Notes under the pieces: model-generated
What the model saw: the letters and a program-made list of their open reading frames with translations, nothing else
Told to the model about the DNA's origin: nothing
Databases searched by the model: none
Shown here: piece after piece, positions 1 to 7,769 of the stretch
Numbering within the stretch: the first letter of the stretch is position 1
Layout of the letters: every line of letters begins with the position of its first letter
Program-made: the position numbers and the translations under genes
NCBI RefSeq assembly: GCF_001417735.1
Contig: NZ_BBUZ01000023.1
Span: 595,570 to 659,569 of the forward strand
DNA length: 64,000 nucleotides
Source: Streptomyces sp. NBRC 110028
GTDB taxonomy: Bacteria; Actinomycetota; Actinomycetes; Streptomycetales; Streptomycetaceae
Reading direction: 5' to 3'

Positions 1-658
1 GGCCGCGGGCGATGCCGATGCGCTGGCGCTGACCGCCGGAGAACTGGTGCGGATAGCGGTTGATGTACTCGGGGTTGAGACCGACGACGTCCAGCAGCTC
101 CCGGACCTTGCGGCGGCGGTCGCCCTTGGGCGCGGCCTCGGGGTGGATCTCGTACGGCTCGCCGATGATGTCGCCCACCGTCATGCGGGGGTTGAGCGAG
201 GTGTACGGGTCCTGGAAGACCATCTGGATGTTGCGGCGGACGGCCCGCAGCGCGCGCCCGGACAGCTTGGTGATGTCCTGGCCCTTGTAGAACACCTCGC
301 CCGCGGTGGCGGTCTCCAGGGTCATCAGCAGCTTGGCGACGGTCGACTTGCCGCAGCCGGACTCGCCGACGATGCCGAGCGTCTCGCCCTGGTAGAGGTC
401 GAAGGAGACGCCGTCGACCGCCTTGACCGCGCCGACCTGCTTCTTGAAGAGGATGCCCTGGGTCAGCGGGAAGTGCTTGACCAGGTTGCGCACCTGGAGG
501 ATCGGCTCCCCGCGGTCGACATGGGCGTCGAGGGCGGCGACGGCCTCGTCCTCGGTGGCGGCGTCGACCGTCGTCACCTCGGTGACGTTGGGAGTGGCGT
601 CGGCGGGGGCCGCGTCGGCCGGTTCCACGGCCTTGTCGTTCTTCTCCGTCTCAGCCAT
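1..658 (-). CDS. Peptide/oligopeptide ABC importer ATPase, DppF/OppF class (partial)
   Basis: Cytoplasmic ATPase that energises uptake of peptides through the two permeases encoded upstream. About 50 acidic, Ala-rich residues precede the ABC domain. Walker A GESGCGKST lies near residues 98-106, the Q-loop region reads QMVFQDPYTSLNPRMTV, and the signature FSGGQRQRIGIARG falls at the window edge. Walker B and the C-terminal oligopeptide domain are outside the window, so the gene is truncated only by the window. The ATG at 658 sits inside the end of the preceding ATPase gene (8-bp overlap, ATGGCTGA), so the two are translationally coupled. It is the last visible gene of a five-gene minus-strand operon. 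The peptide specificity cannot be read from sequence. Confidence 0.93.
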   Translation of the reverse strand, partial: MAETEKNDKAVEPADAAPADATPNVTEVTTVDAATEDEAVAALDAHVDRGEPILQVRNLVKHFPLTQGILFKKQVGAVKAVDGVSFDLYQGETLGIVGESGCGKSTVAKLLMTLETATAGEVFYKGQDITKLSGRALRAVRRNIQMVFQDPYTSLNPRMTVGDIIGEPYEIHPEAAPKGDRRRKVRELLDVVGLNPEYINRYPHQFSGGQRQRIGIARG

Positions 659-1706
659 GGATGGTCTCCTTCCAGAAGTGGCACGCGCTGCCGCGGCCCG
701 GCAGCTCGGTGCCGTCCTCCTCGGTGACCTGTACCAGCGGCGGGACCTCGGTGGTGCAGATGTCCTGGGCCTTCGGGCAGCGCGGGTTGAAGGCGCAGCC
801 CGTGGGGATCTTGAGCAGGTTGGGCGGCAGCCCCTTGATCGCGTACAGCTCCTGGCCCTTGTGGTCCAGCCGCGGGATCGAGTCGAGCAGTCCCTTGGTG
901 TACGGGTGGGCGGGGCGCTTGTACAGCTCGTGCACGGGGGCGGTCTCGACGATCCGGCCCGCGTACATCACCGCGATCTTGTCGGCGACGTCCGCGACCA
1001 CGCCGAGGTCGTGGGTGATCAGGATCAGGCCCATGTTGTACTCGCGCTGCAACTCCGCGAGCAGGTCCATGACCTGGGCCTGGACGGTCACGTCGAGCGC
1101 GGTGGTCGGCTCGTCGGCGATGATCAGGTCCGGCTCCAGGGCCAGCGCCATGGCGATCATGATGCGCTGGCGCATACCGCCGGAGAACTGGTGCGGGTAG
1201 TCGTTCACCCGCTCCTTGGCGGCCGGGATGCGGACCCGGTCCATCAGCTCGACGGCCTTGGCCTTGGCGTCCTTCTTGGACAGCCCCTGGTGGACCCGGA
1301 ACATCTCGCCGAGCTGATAGCCCACGGAGAGCACCGGGTTCAGCGCGGAGAGCGCGTCCTGGAAGATCATGGCGATCCGGCGGCCGCGGATCTTGCGGCG
1401 CTCCTCGGGGGCCATGGTGAGCATGTCCTCGCCGCGGAAGAGGATCTGGCCCTGCGGGATCTTGCCGGGCGGCATGTCCAGGATGCCCATGATGGCCTGC
1501 GCGGTCACGGACTTGCCGGAGCCGGACTCGCCGAGCACGGCGAGGGTCTCGCCCGCGCTGACGGAGTAGTTGACGCCGTTGACGGCCCTGGCGATGCCGT
1601 CCCGGGTGTGGAACTCCACGTGCAGGTCGCGGACTTCCAGCAGCGGGCCGCCGTTGTCCTCGACGCGCGCGGAGGGCTCCGCGCCGGTCTTCTCGATGGT
1701 GGTCAC
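651..1706 (-). CDS. Peptide/oligopeptide ABC importer ATPase, DppD/OppD class
   Basis: Second ATPase (351 aa) of the same importer. The chain has Walker A GESGSGKS, signature FSGGMRQRIMIAMALALEPD, Walker B DLIIADEP, and the C-terminal oligopeptide-transporter domain with GCAFNPRCPKAQDIC, the Cys-containing tail typical of OppD/DppD proteins. I chose the GTG at 1706 because GGGAGG lies just upstream and the protein then begins MTTIEKTG; the frame stays open further upstream but without a ribosome site. It starts 11 bp after the stop of the second permease and overlaps the next ATPase by 8 bp. OppD and OppF type ATPases normally act as a heterodimer, which fits this gene order. Confidence 0.94.
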   Translation of the reverse strand: MTTIEKTGAEPSARVEDNGGPLLEVRDLHVEFHTRDGIARAVNGVNYSVSAGETLAVLGESGSGKSVTAQAIMGILDMPPGKIPQGQILFRGEDMLTMAPEERRKIRGRRIAMIFQDALSALNPVLSVGYQLGEMFRVHQGLSKKDAKAKAVELMDRVRIPAAKERVNDYPHQFSGGMRQRIMIAMALALEPDLIIADEPTTALDVTVQAQVMDLLAELQREYNMGLILITHDLGVVADVADKIAVMYAGRIVETAPVHELYKRPAHPYTKGLLDSIPRLDHKGQELYAIKGLPPNLLKIPTGCAFNPRCPKAQDICTTEVPPLVQVTEEDGTELPGRGSACHFWKETIHG

Positions 1707-1717
1707 GTACGCCTCCC

Positions 1718-2662
1718 TCAGCGCAGCTTGGGGTCGAAGGCGTCGCGCACCGCGTCGCCGAGCAGGATGAACGACAGCACGGTCAGGCTCAGGAAGGTGG
1801 CCGGGACGAGCAGGACGTGCGGGGCGTCCCGCAGCACGTTCTGCGCGTCCGAGATGTCCACGCCCCACGAGACCGTCGACTGCAGGCCGATGCCCAGGTA
1901 GGACAGGGTGGCCTCGGCGGAGACGAAGCCACCGAGCGCGATGGTGGCCACGACGATCACCGGGGCGAGGGCGTTGGGCAGGATGTGCCGGAGCAGGATG
2001 CGGCCGGTGCCCGCGCCCAGCGCCCGGGCCGCCGTCACGAAGTCGGCCTGCTTCTGGGTGATGACCGCGCCGCGCATCACGCGGGCGAGCGGCATCCAGC
2101 CGAAGGTGGCGAGGGCGAGCACCACGGTCCAGATGGTGCGGTGGGTGAACGCCTGCAGCAGCACCATGCCGCCGAGCAGCAGCGGGATGCCGAAGAAGAT
2201 GTCGGTGAGCCGGGAGAGCAGGGTGTCGATCCAGCCGCCGAAGTATCCCGCGAACATGCCGATCAGACCGCCGACGAGGGTGACCCCGAGGGTCACGCAG
2301 ACGCCGATGATGACCGAGGCGCGGGCGCCGTAGATGGTCCGGGCGTAGACGCTCTGGCCCTGGCCGTTGTAGCCGAACCAGTCCTGCTGGAAGATATGCC
2401 CCCAGGCCGGCTTGCCCAGGTAGTGGTTGCGCAGATCGGCGTGGCCCGGGTCGGTGCTGGTGAAGAGGCTGGGCACGGCCGCCATCAGCAGGAAGAGCAC
2501 CAGCAGCACGGCGGAGACCCAGAAGATGGGATTGCTGCGCAGTTCGCGCCAGGCGTCCTGGCCCAGGCTGCGCGGCTTGGTGACCTCGGCGCCCGCCAGG
2601 GGCTCGACGGCGGGACCTGAAGGCGCGGGGCCGGCCTCGGGGGCCAGAGTTTTCTCAGGCAT
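1718..2662 (-). CDS. Peptide ABC importer permease, DppC/OppC class
   Basis: Inner-membrane permease of 314 aa. A cytoplasmic N-terminus of about 45 residues (MPEKTLAPEAGPAPSG...) precedes the first helix (WVSAVLLVLFLLMAAVPSLF). An extracytoplasmic loop with the YNGQGQSVYARTIYGAR motif of OppC proteins follows, then the MetI-like transporter core with the EAA-type coupling motif near ADFVTAARALGAG. The length is normal for the family. The ATG at 2662 overlaps the stop of the upstream permease by 8 bp (ATGCCTGA), so the permeases are probably made in equal amounts. Its partners are the 308-aa permease upstream and the two ATPases downstream. Confidence 0.94.
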   Translation of the reverse strand: MPEKTLAPEAGPAPSGPAVEPLAGAEVTKPRSLGQDAWRELRSNPIFWVSAVLLVLFLLMAAVPSLFTSTDPGHADLRNHYLGKPAWGHIFQQDWFGYNGQGQSVYARTIYGARASVIIGVCVTLGVTLVGGLIGMFAGYFGGWIDTLLSRLTDIFFGIPLLLGGMVLLQAFTHRTIWTVVLALATFGWMPLARVMRGAVITQKQADFVTAARALGAGTGRILLRHILPNALAPVIVVATIALGGFVSAEATLSYLGIGLQSTVSWGVDISDAQNVLRDAPHVLLVPATFLSLTVLSFILLGDAVRDAFDPKLR

Positions 2663-3581
2663 AGCGGATCCTCGGGTCCAGGACGGCGTACAACAGGTCG
2701 ACGACCAGACTGCTCAGCAGGTAGACGAGCACGAGCACGGTCACGATGCCGACGACGGTGGGACCCTCACTGGTCTGGATGGCCCGGAAGAGGGTGTTGC
2801 CCACGCCCTGGATGTTGAAGATGCCCTCGGTGACGATCGCGCCGCCCATGAGGGTGCCGAGGTCGGTGCCGAGGAACGTGACGACAGGGATGAGCGAGTT
2901 GCGCATCAGATGGACGCCGATGATCCGGCGCCGCGGCAGCCCCTTGGCGAGGGCGGTGCGCATGTAGTCGGCGCGCAGGTTCTCCACCACGGTGGTCCGG
3001 GTGAGCCGGGACACGTAGGCGAGCGAGAGGGCGCCCAGCACCAGGGCCGGTGCGAAGAGCTGCCCGATGTCCGTGGAGTCCTGGACGGTCGGGGTGATGA
3101 CCTTCCATTTGAGCCCGAACAGGAACACGGTGACGAAGCCGATCACGAACACCGGGATCGAGGTCACGATCAGGGTGAACACCAGCACGAACCGGTCCAG
3201 GAACTTGCCGCGCATCAGGCCGGTCACCACACCGAGGGTGACGCCGACGACGATCTCGATGCCGAAGGCGAGAAGCGCGAGCCGGATGGTGACCGGGAAG
3301 GCGTCGGCCATCAGATCGGCGACCGGGCGGCCGGTGAAGCTCTGCCCGAAGTCACCCCGGAACAGCCCGGTGATGTAGTCCCAGTACTGGGTCAGCAGGG
3401 GCTTGTCCAGACCGAATTGATGGCGCAGTCTCTCGACCGTGGCGGGGTCGGATGCCCGCTGGCCGAAGAGCGCTTTGACGGGATCGCCGGGCAGCGAATA
3501 CACCATCAGAAAGATGAGCAGTGTGGTCCCGATGAAGACCGGGATCATCTGGAGCAGTCGCCTCGCGACGTATCGCCCCAT
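2655..3581 (-). CDS. Peptide ABC importer permease, DppB/OppB class
   Basis: Inner-membrane permease of 308 aa, beginning MGRYVARRLLQMIPVFIGTT, the standard DppB N-terminus with a first helix at residues 9-29. The periplasmic segment LPGDPVKALFGQRASDPATV and the C-terminal core with the EAA-like loop DYMRTALAKGLPRRRII are visible. A strong ribosome site CAGGAGG precedes the ATG at 3581. An 86-bp gap containing an RNA stem-loop separates it from the lipoprotein gene upstream, so it can be expressed at a lower level than the binding protein. Assignment to the peptide/nickel permease family is secure; the transported solute is not known. Confidence 0.94.
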   Translation of the reverse strand: MGRYVARRLLQMIPVFIGTTLLIFLMVYSLPGDPVKALFGQRASDPATVERLRHQFGLDKPLLTQYWDYITGLFRGDFGQSFTGRPVADLMADAFPVTIRLALLAFGIEIVVGVTLGVVTGLMRGKFLDRFVLVFTLIVTSIPVFVIGFVTVFLFGLKWKVITPTVQDSTDIGQLFAPALVLGALSLAYVSRLTRTTVVENLRADYMRTALAKGLPRRRIIGVHLMRNSLIPVVTFLGTDLGTLMGGAIVTEGIFNIQGVGNTLFRAIQTSEGPTVVGIVTVLVLVYLLSSLVVDLLYAVLDPRIRYA

Positions 3582-3606
3582 GGGTGTCCTCCTGTCGCCG
3601 ACGCGC

Positions 3607-3642
3607 CCGGCGACCGCCCGTCGGGGGACGGACGGTCACCGG
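3607..3642 (-). terminator. Intra-operon stem-loop between binding protein and permeases
   Basis: The arms CCGGCGACCGCCCGTC (3607-3622) and GACGGACGGTCACCGG (3627-3642) pair over 16 positions; the two mismatches in DNA become G-U pairs in RNA, and the loop is GGGG. It lies between the lipoprotein stop (3668) and the permease ribosome site. This position is typical of a partial terminator or mRNA-stabilising hairpin that makes the binding protein more abundant than the membrane components. The structure is seen; its effect is inferred. Confidence 0.6.
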
Positions 3643-3667
3643 GACTGCGTCACTGCAAGCCTCTCGA

Positions 3668-5293
3668 CTACTTCTTGACCTCGACGTCGGTCCAGATCGC
3701 CTGGCGGAACGTGTCGAACTTGACGTTCTGGACGTTCTTGGAGTGACCGCCGTTGGTGTGGTCGAAGAAGAGCGGGATGGAGGGCATCGTGTCCTTGAGC
3801 TTGGCCTCGGCCTGGGCGTAGAGCTTGTCGGACTCCTCGATGGTCTTGGCCGAGTCGGCCTGCTCCATCAGCTTGTCGAGCTTCTTGTCGCTGAAGCCGG
3901 AGTCATTGGCGCCGGCGCCGGTGCGGTACTGCTCGGAGATGAAGTTGGAGATGTTCGGGAAGTCCTGGACCCAGGCCATCCGGAACGCGCTGGTCATCTT
4001 CTTGTCGGTGATCTCGGTGCGCAGCTGCTGGAAGGTCGCGCGCGGGTCGGCCTCGCAGGGGACGCCGGCGTTCTGCTTGATGTCGTTGCAGACCGCCTCG
4101 GCCCATTCCTTGTTGCCGCCGTCGGCGTTGTAGGCGATGGTCATCTTGCCGCCGGGGACGCCGCCGCCCTCCTTGATGAGCTGCTTCGCCTTCTTCGGGT
4201 TGAACGTGCAGTACTCACCGCAGGCGTTGGGCTGGTAGCCCTCGACGACCTTCGGGGTCCAGCCGTCGGCCGGGTCCTTCGAGCCCTTCAGCGCGGTCTT
4301 GGTGATGGTCTCGCGGTCGATCGCCATGGACAGGCCCTGGCGGACCTTGGCCTTCTCCGGCTTGCTCCACGCCTTGTCGTACATCGGGAAGGCGATGGTG
4401 GTGTTGCCGCCGAACATCTGGTCGGCCGAGCGGTCGCCCAGGTCGGTCTTGTAGACGTTGATCGACGACGGCGGGACCTGGTACATGATGTCCAGCTTGT
4501 CAGAGACCAGGTCGTTGTAGGCGCTTTCATCCTTGTTGTAGAACTTGAAGATGATGCCGCCGTTCTTGGGCTTGTCCACCCCCTGGTACCCGGCGTACTT
4601 CTTCACCTTGAACTGGACCTTGTGCTCCCACTTGCCGTCGACCTCGTAGGGGCCGTTGCCGATGGGGGCCTCGCCGAACTTCTTCGGGTCCTTGTAGAAG
4701 GCCTTGGGAAGCGGGAAGAAGGCGTCGTAGAAGAGCCGGTCCTTGAAGGTGGAGACCGGGTGCGACAGCTCGATGGTGAACTCGTTGTCGTTCACCACCT
4801 TCAGCCCGGACATCTTGTCGGCCTTCGGGTCACCCTTTTCCGGGTGCACCTCGTCGAAGCCCTTGATGTCGGCGAACCACGAGGCGTTCAGCTGGGCGTT
4901 CTTGGCGTTCGCGCCGTAGTTCCAGGCGTCCACGAAGGAGCCGGCCGTCACCGGCTCGCCGTTGTGGAACTTCCAGCCCTTCTTCAGCTTCACCGTGAAG
5001 TGCTGGTTGTCCGGCGAGTCGACGCTCTGGGCGACCTGATTGCGCAGCTTGCCCTTGACGTCGTAGTCGACCAGGCCGCGGAAGAGGTTCTTCAGGATGT
5101 ACCCGCCACCGACCTCGTTGGTGTTGGTCGGGACCAGCGGGTTCTGCGGCTCGACGTCCTGATAGGTGTACACACCGTTCGGGTCGACGGCGGACTTGCC
5201 GTCGCCCTTGTCGCCGCCGCCGCCACAAGCGGTCGCGGCCATCGCCACGACCGCGGCCATCGCGACCCACTTGGCGCTCTGGGCACCACGCAT
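3668..5293 (-). CDS. Peptide-type ABC importer solute-binding lipoprotein (SBP family 5)
   Basis: First gene of the importer operon (541 aa). The N-terminus MRGAQSAKWVAMAAVVAMAA is a lipoprotein signal with lipobox ATAC, putting the lipidated Cys at residue 23, followed by a Gly/Asp/Lys linker. The mature part is an SBP family 5 protein (YTYQDVEPQNPLVPTNTNEV, then VKLKKGWKFHNGEPVTAGSF and LSMAIDRETITKTALKG), the class binding peptides, nickel or related solutes outside the membrane. The ATG at 5293 is preceded by GGAGGAGG, whereas upstream in-frame starts have none. The order lipoprotein-permease-permease-ATPase-ATPase differs from what I recall of the bldK locus, where a permease gene comes first, so I do not call it bldK. 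Confidence 0.92.
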   Translation of the reverse strand: MRGAQSAKWVAMAAVVAMAATACGGGGDKGDGKSAVDPNGVYTYQDVEPQNPLVPTNTNEVGGGYILKNLFRGLVDYDVKGKLRNQVAQSVDSPDNQHFTVKLKKGWKFHNGEPVTAGSFVDAWNYGANAKNAQLNASWFADIKGFDEVHPEKGDPKADKMSGLKVVNDNEFTIELSHPVSTFKDRLFYDAFFPLPKAFYKDPKKFGEAPIGNGPYEVDGKWEHKVQFKVKKYAGYQGVDKPKNGGIIFKFYNKDESAYNDLVSDKLDIMYQVPPSSINVYKTDLGDRSADQMFGGNTTIAFPMYDKAWSKPEKAKVRQGLSMAIDRETITKTALKGSKDPADGWTPKVVEGYQPNACGEYCTFNPKKAKQLIKEGGGVPGGKMTIAYNADGGNKEWAEAVCNDIKQNAGVPCEADPRATFQQLRTEITDKKMTSAFRMAWVQDFPNISNFISEQYRTGAGANDSGFSDKKLDKLMEQADSAKTIEESDKLYAQAEAKLKDTMPSIPLFFDHTNGGHSKNVQNVKFDTFRQAIWTDVEVKK

Positions 5294-5659
5294 GGGTTTG
5301 CCTCCTCCGGAGTCCTCTGCTTGCTTCGAGAGGGGTGTCCGGAGATGCGCTGACACCCCTGGCAGCGAAAGGGACCGGACCCCCCAGATGTGCTCGCAGG
5401 TCCCCGCTCCCCACAGCGTTCGACCCGTTGACCCGAGCTCAATGAACCCCATGATTGAGCACCCCAGCCACGTAAACCACACTTTATGGGTCTCGCTTTG
5501 GTCACATCATCTACGCGCGGAGCCTCGAAATCCGGACAAAACTGCCGCAGACAGACACACGCGAAACGGACTGTTAACACATCATGCGGAGCCCGGACGC
5601 CGATATCCGGACGCCGCTCGTCGGATAACCGCTTGACGGGCAGCTTCCTGATACGACAG
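5294..5659. other. Intergenic region upstream of the importer operon
   Basis: About 370 bp without a convincing gene. It must contain the minus-strand promoter of the importer operon, in the AT-richer part around 5440-5580 (TGGTTTACGT, GTTAACAG). A direct repeat CCGGACGCCG occurs at 5593-5602 and 5607-5616, 14 bp apart, possibly one helical-turn-spaced binding site. I could not pick a clear -10/-35 pair. Confidence 0.35.
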
Positions 5660-5697
5660 CAGCCCGGGCCCCGCTCAGGAAGCGGAAGCCCGGGCTG
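5660..5697 (-). terminator. Terminator of typA
   Basis: Two nested inverted repeats: outer arms CAGCCCGGGC (5660-5669) and GCCCGGGCTG (5688-5697), inner arms CCGCT (5671-5675) and AGCGG (5681-5685), loop CAGGA. It lies 25 bp beyond the typA stop. There is no U-tract, as is usual for actinomycete terminators. Confidence 0.7.
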
Positions 5698-5721
5698 CCG
5701 GGGGCGTACGGAGGCGGAACG

Positions 5722-7587
5722 TCAGCGCTTGGCGCGCGACGCGGCGCGGCCGCGCTCCTTCTGGTCCAGTACGACCTTGCGGATGCGGACCGTCTCCGGG
5801 GTCACCTCGACGCACTCGTCGTCGCGGCAGAACTCCAGGGACTGCTCCAGCGAGAGCAGCCGCGGCGGCACCAGGGACTCGGTCACGTCCGCGGTCGAGG
5901 ACCGCATGTTGGTGAGCTTCTTCTCCTTGGTGATGTTCACGTCCATGTCGTCGGCGCGCGAGTTCTCGCCGACGATCATGCCTTCGTACACCTCGGTGCC
6001 GGGCGAGGTGAACAGCACACCGCGCTCCTGGAGGTTGGTCATCGCGAACGCGGTCACCGAGCCCGAGCGGTCGGCCACCAGGGAGCCGCTGTTACGGGTG
6101 CGCAGCTCGCCGAACCACGGCTCGTGGCCCTCGAAGATGGAGTGCGCGATCCCGGTGCCGCGGGTCTGGGTCAGGAACTCGGTGCGGAAGCCGATGAGGC
6201 CGCGGGACGGCACGATCCACTCCATGCGGATCCAGCCGGAACCGTGGTTGGTCATGGTCTCCATGCGGCCCTTGCGGGTCGCCATCAGCTGGGTGATGGC
6301 CCCCAGGTGCTCCTCCGGCGCGTCGATGGTCAGGCGCTCGATCGGCTCGTGGAGCTTGCCGTCGATCTCCTTGGTGACGACCTCGGGCTTGCCGACGGTC
6401 AGCTCGAAGCCCTCCCGGCGCATCGTCTCGACCAGGATCGCCAGCGCCAGCTCACCGCGGCCCTGCACCTCCCAGGCGTCGGGGCGCTCGGTGGGCAGCA
6501 CGCGCAGCGAGACGTTACCGACCAGCTCCTTGTCCAGGCGGTCCTTCACCAGCCGGGCGGTGACCTTGTGGCCCTTGCCGCCCTTGCCCACCAGCGGCGA
6601 GGTGTTCGTGCCGATGGTCATCGAGATGGCCGGCTCGTCGACGGTGATCAGCGGGAGCGCGATCGGGTTCTCGGGGTCGGCCAGGGTCTCACCGATCATG
6701 ATGTCCGGGATACCGGCGACCGCGCAGATGTCCCCGGGCCCGGCCACCTCCGCGGGCTTGCGGGTGAGCGCCTCGGTCATCATCAGCTCGGTGATGCGGA
6801 CGTTGGAGACGGTGCCGTCGCGCTTGATCCACGCGACGGTCTGGCCCTTCTTCAGCTCGCCCTGCTCGACGCGGAGCAGCGCGATGCGGCCGAGGAAGTT
6901 GTCCGCGTCCAGGTTGGTGACGTGGGCCTGGAGCGGGGCGGCCGCGTCGTACTCCGGCGCCGGGACGGTCTCCAGCAGGGTGACGAAGAACGGCCACAGG
7001 CTGTCGCTGTCGGCCGGGACCGTGCCGTCCTCCGGCTTGGTCAGCGAGGCGATGCCGTCCCGGGCGCAGGCGTAGACGATCGGGAACTCGATCTGCTCCT
7101 CGGTCGCGTCCAGGTCCAGGAACAGGTCGTACGTCTCGTTGACGACGTCGTCGATCCGGGAGTCCGGGCGGTCCGTCTTGTTGATGCACAGGATGACCGG
7201 CAGCTTGGCCTGCAGCGCCTTGCGCAGCACGAAGCGGGTCTGCGGCAGCGGGCCCTCGGAGGCGTCCACCAGCAGCACCACGGCGTCGACCATGGACAGA
7301 CCGCGCTCGACCTCACCACCGAAGTCGGCGTGGCCGGGGGTGTCGATGATGTTGATGGTGACGGGGTCACTGCCGTCCGCCGGGTGGTACTTCACGGCGG
7401 TGTTCTTCGCGAGAATGGTGATGCCCTTCTCGCGCTCCAGGTCGTTGGAGTCCATCACCCGGTCGTCCACATGCTGGTGCGCGGCGAACGCACCGGCCTG
7501 CTTGAGCATGGCGTCGACGAGGGTCGTCTTGCCGTGGTCGACGTGGGCGACGATGGCGACGTTACGAATATCGTGGCGCGTGGGCAT
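5722..7587 (-). CDS. typA: Ribosome-associated GTPase TypA/BipA
   Basis: Translational GTPase of the EF-G/LepA superfamily (621 aa), which binds the ribosome and supports 50S assembly and stress or low-temperature growth in other bacteria. G1 AHVDHGKT is at residues 14-21, the switch II motif DTPGHADFGGEVER near 79, and NKTD near 134. The C-terminal domain has the TypA-specific stretch with RGLIGFRTEFLTQTRGTG. Full length for the family. The ATG at 7587 follows a modest GGGAG site. It stands alone between two terminator hairpins, so it is probably monocistronic. Confidence 0.97.
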   Translation of the reverse strand: MPTRHDIRNVAIVAHVDHGKTTLVDAMLKQAGAFAAHQHVDDRVMDSNDLEREKGITILAKNTAVKYHPADGSDPVTINIIDTPGHADFGGEVERGLSMVDAVVLLVDASEGPLPQTRFVLRKALQAKLPVILCINKTDRPDSRIDDVVNETYDLFLDLDATEEQIEFPIVYACARDGIASLTKPEDGTVPADSDSLWPFFVTLLETVPAPEYDAAAPLQAHVTNLDADNFLGRIALLRVEQGELKKGQTVAWIKRDGTVSNVRITELMMTEALTRKPAEVAGPGDICAVAGIPDIMIGETLADPENPIALPLITVDEPAISMTIGTNTSPLVGKGGKGHKVTARLVKDRLDKELVGNVSLRVLPTERPDAWEVQGRGELALAILVETMRREGFELTVGKPEVVTKEIDGKLHEPIERLTIDAPEEHLGAITQLMATRKGRMETMTNHGSGWIRMEWIVPSRGLIGFRTEFLTQTRGTGIAHSIFEGHEPWFGELRTRNSGSLVADRSGSVTAFAMTNLQERGVLFTSPGTEVYEGMIVGENSRADDMDVNITKEKKLTNMRSSTADVTESLVPPRLLSLEQSLEFCRDDECVEVTPETVRIRKVVLDQKERGRAASRAKR

Positions 7588-7687
7588 ACGAGCGCGCTTC
7601 TCCCGGTTTCGTGGGTGGCAGCGCGCTCCTTTGTCCGGCGCGCCTTTCCGCCGGGCTGCTTACGCCACGGCTCCACCCCATGGTAAG

Positions 7688-7733
7688 GGGACGGCGCGGG
7701 GACGGGTGCCGCCACCCGTCCCCGCGCCGTCCC
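7688..7733 (-). terminator. Strong hairpin terminator downstream of the second lipoprotein gene
   Basis: Perfect 21-bp inverted repeat: GGGACGGCGCGGGGACGGGTG at 7688-7708 with its exact complement at 7713-7733, loop CCGC. It lies between the stop of the lipoprotein gene (7770) and the start of typA (7587) and separates the two transcripts. Confidence 0.75.
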
Positions 7734-7769
7734 ACACACCCTCGCGCCCGCTGCCGTACGCCCTCGGGC

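Noticed and set aside
1..5293. Identity with the bldK oligopeptide importer
   Set aside because: Gene content fits, but the order begins with the lipoprotein, unlike what I recall of bldK, and no sequence comparison could be made.
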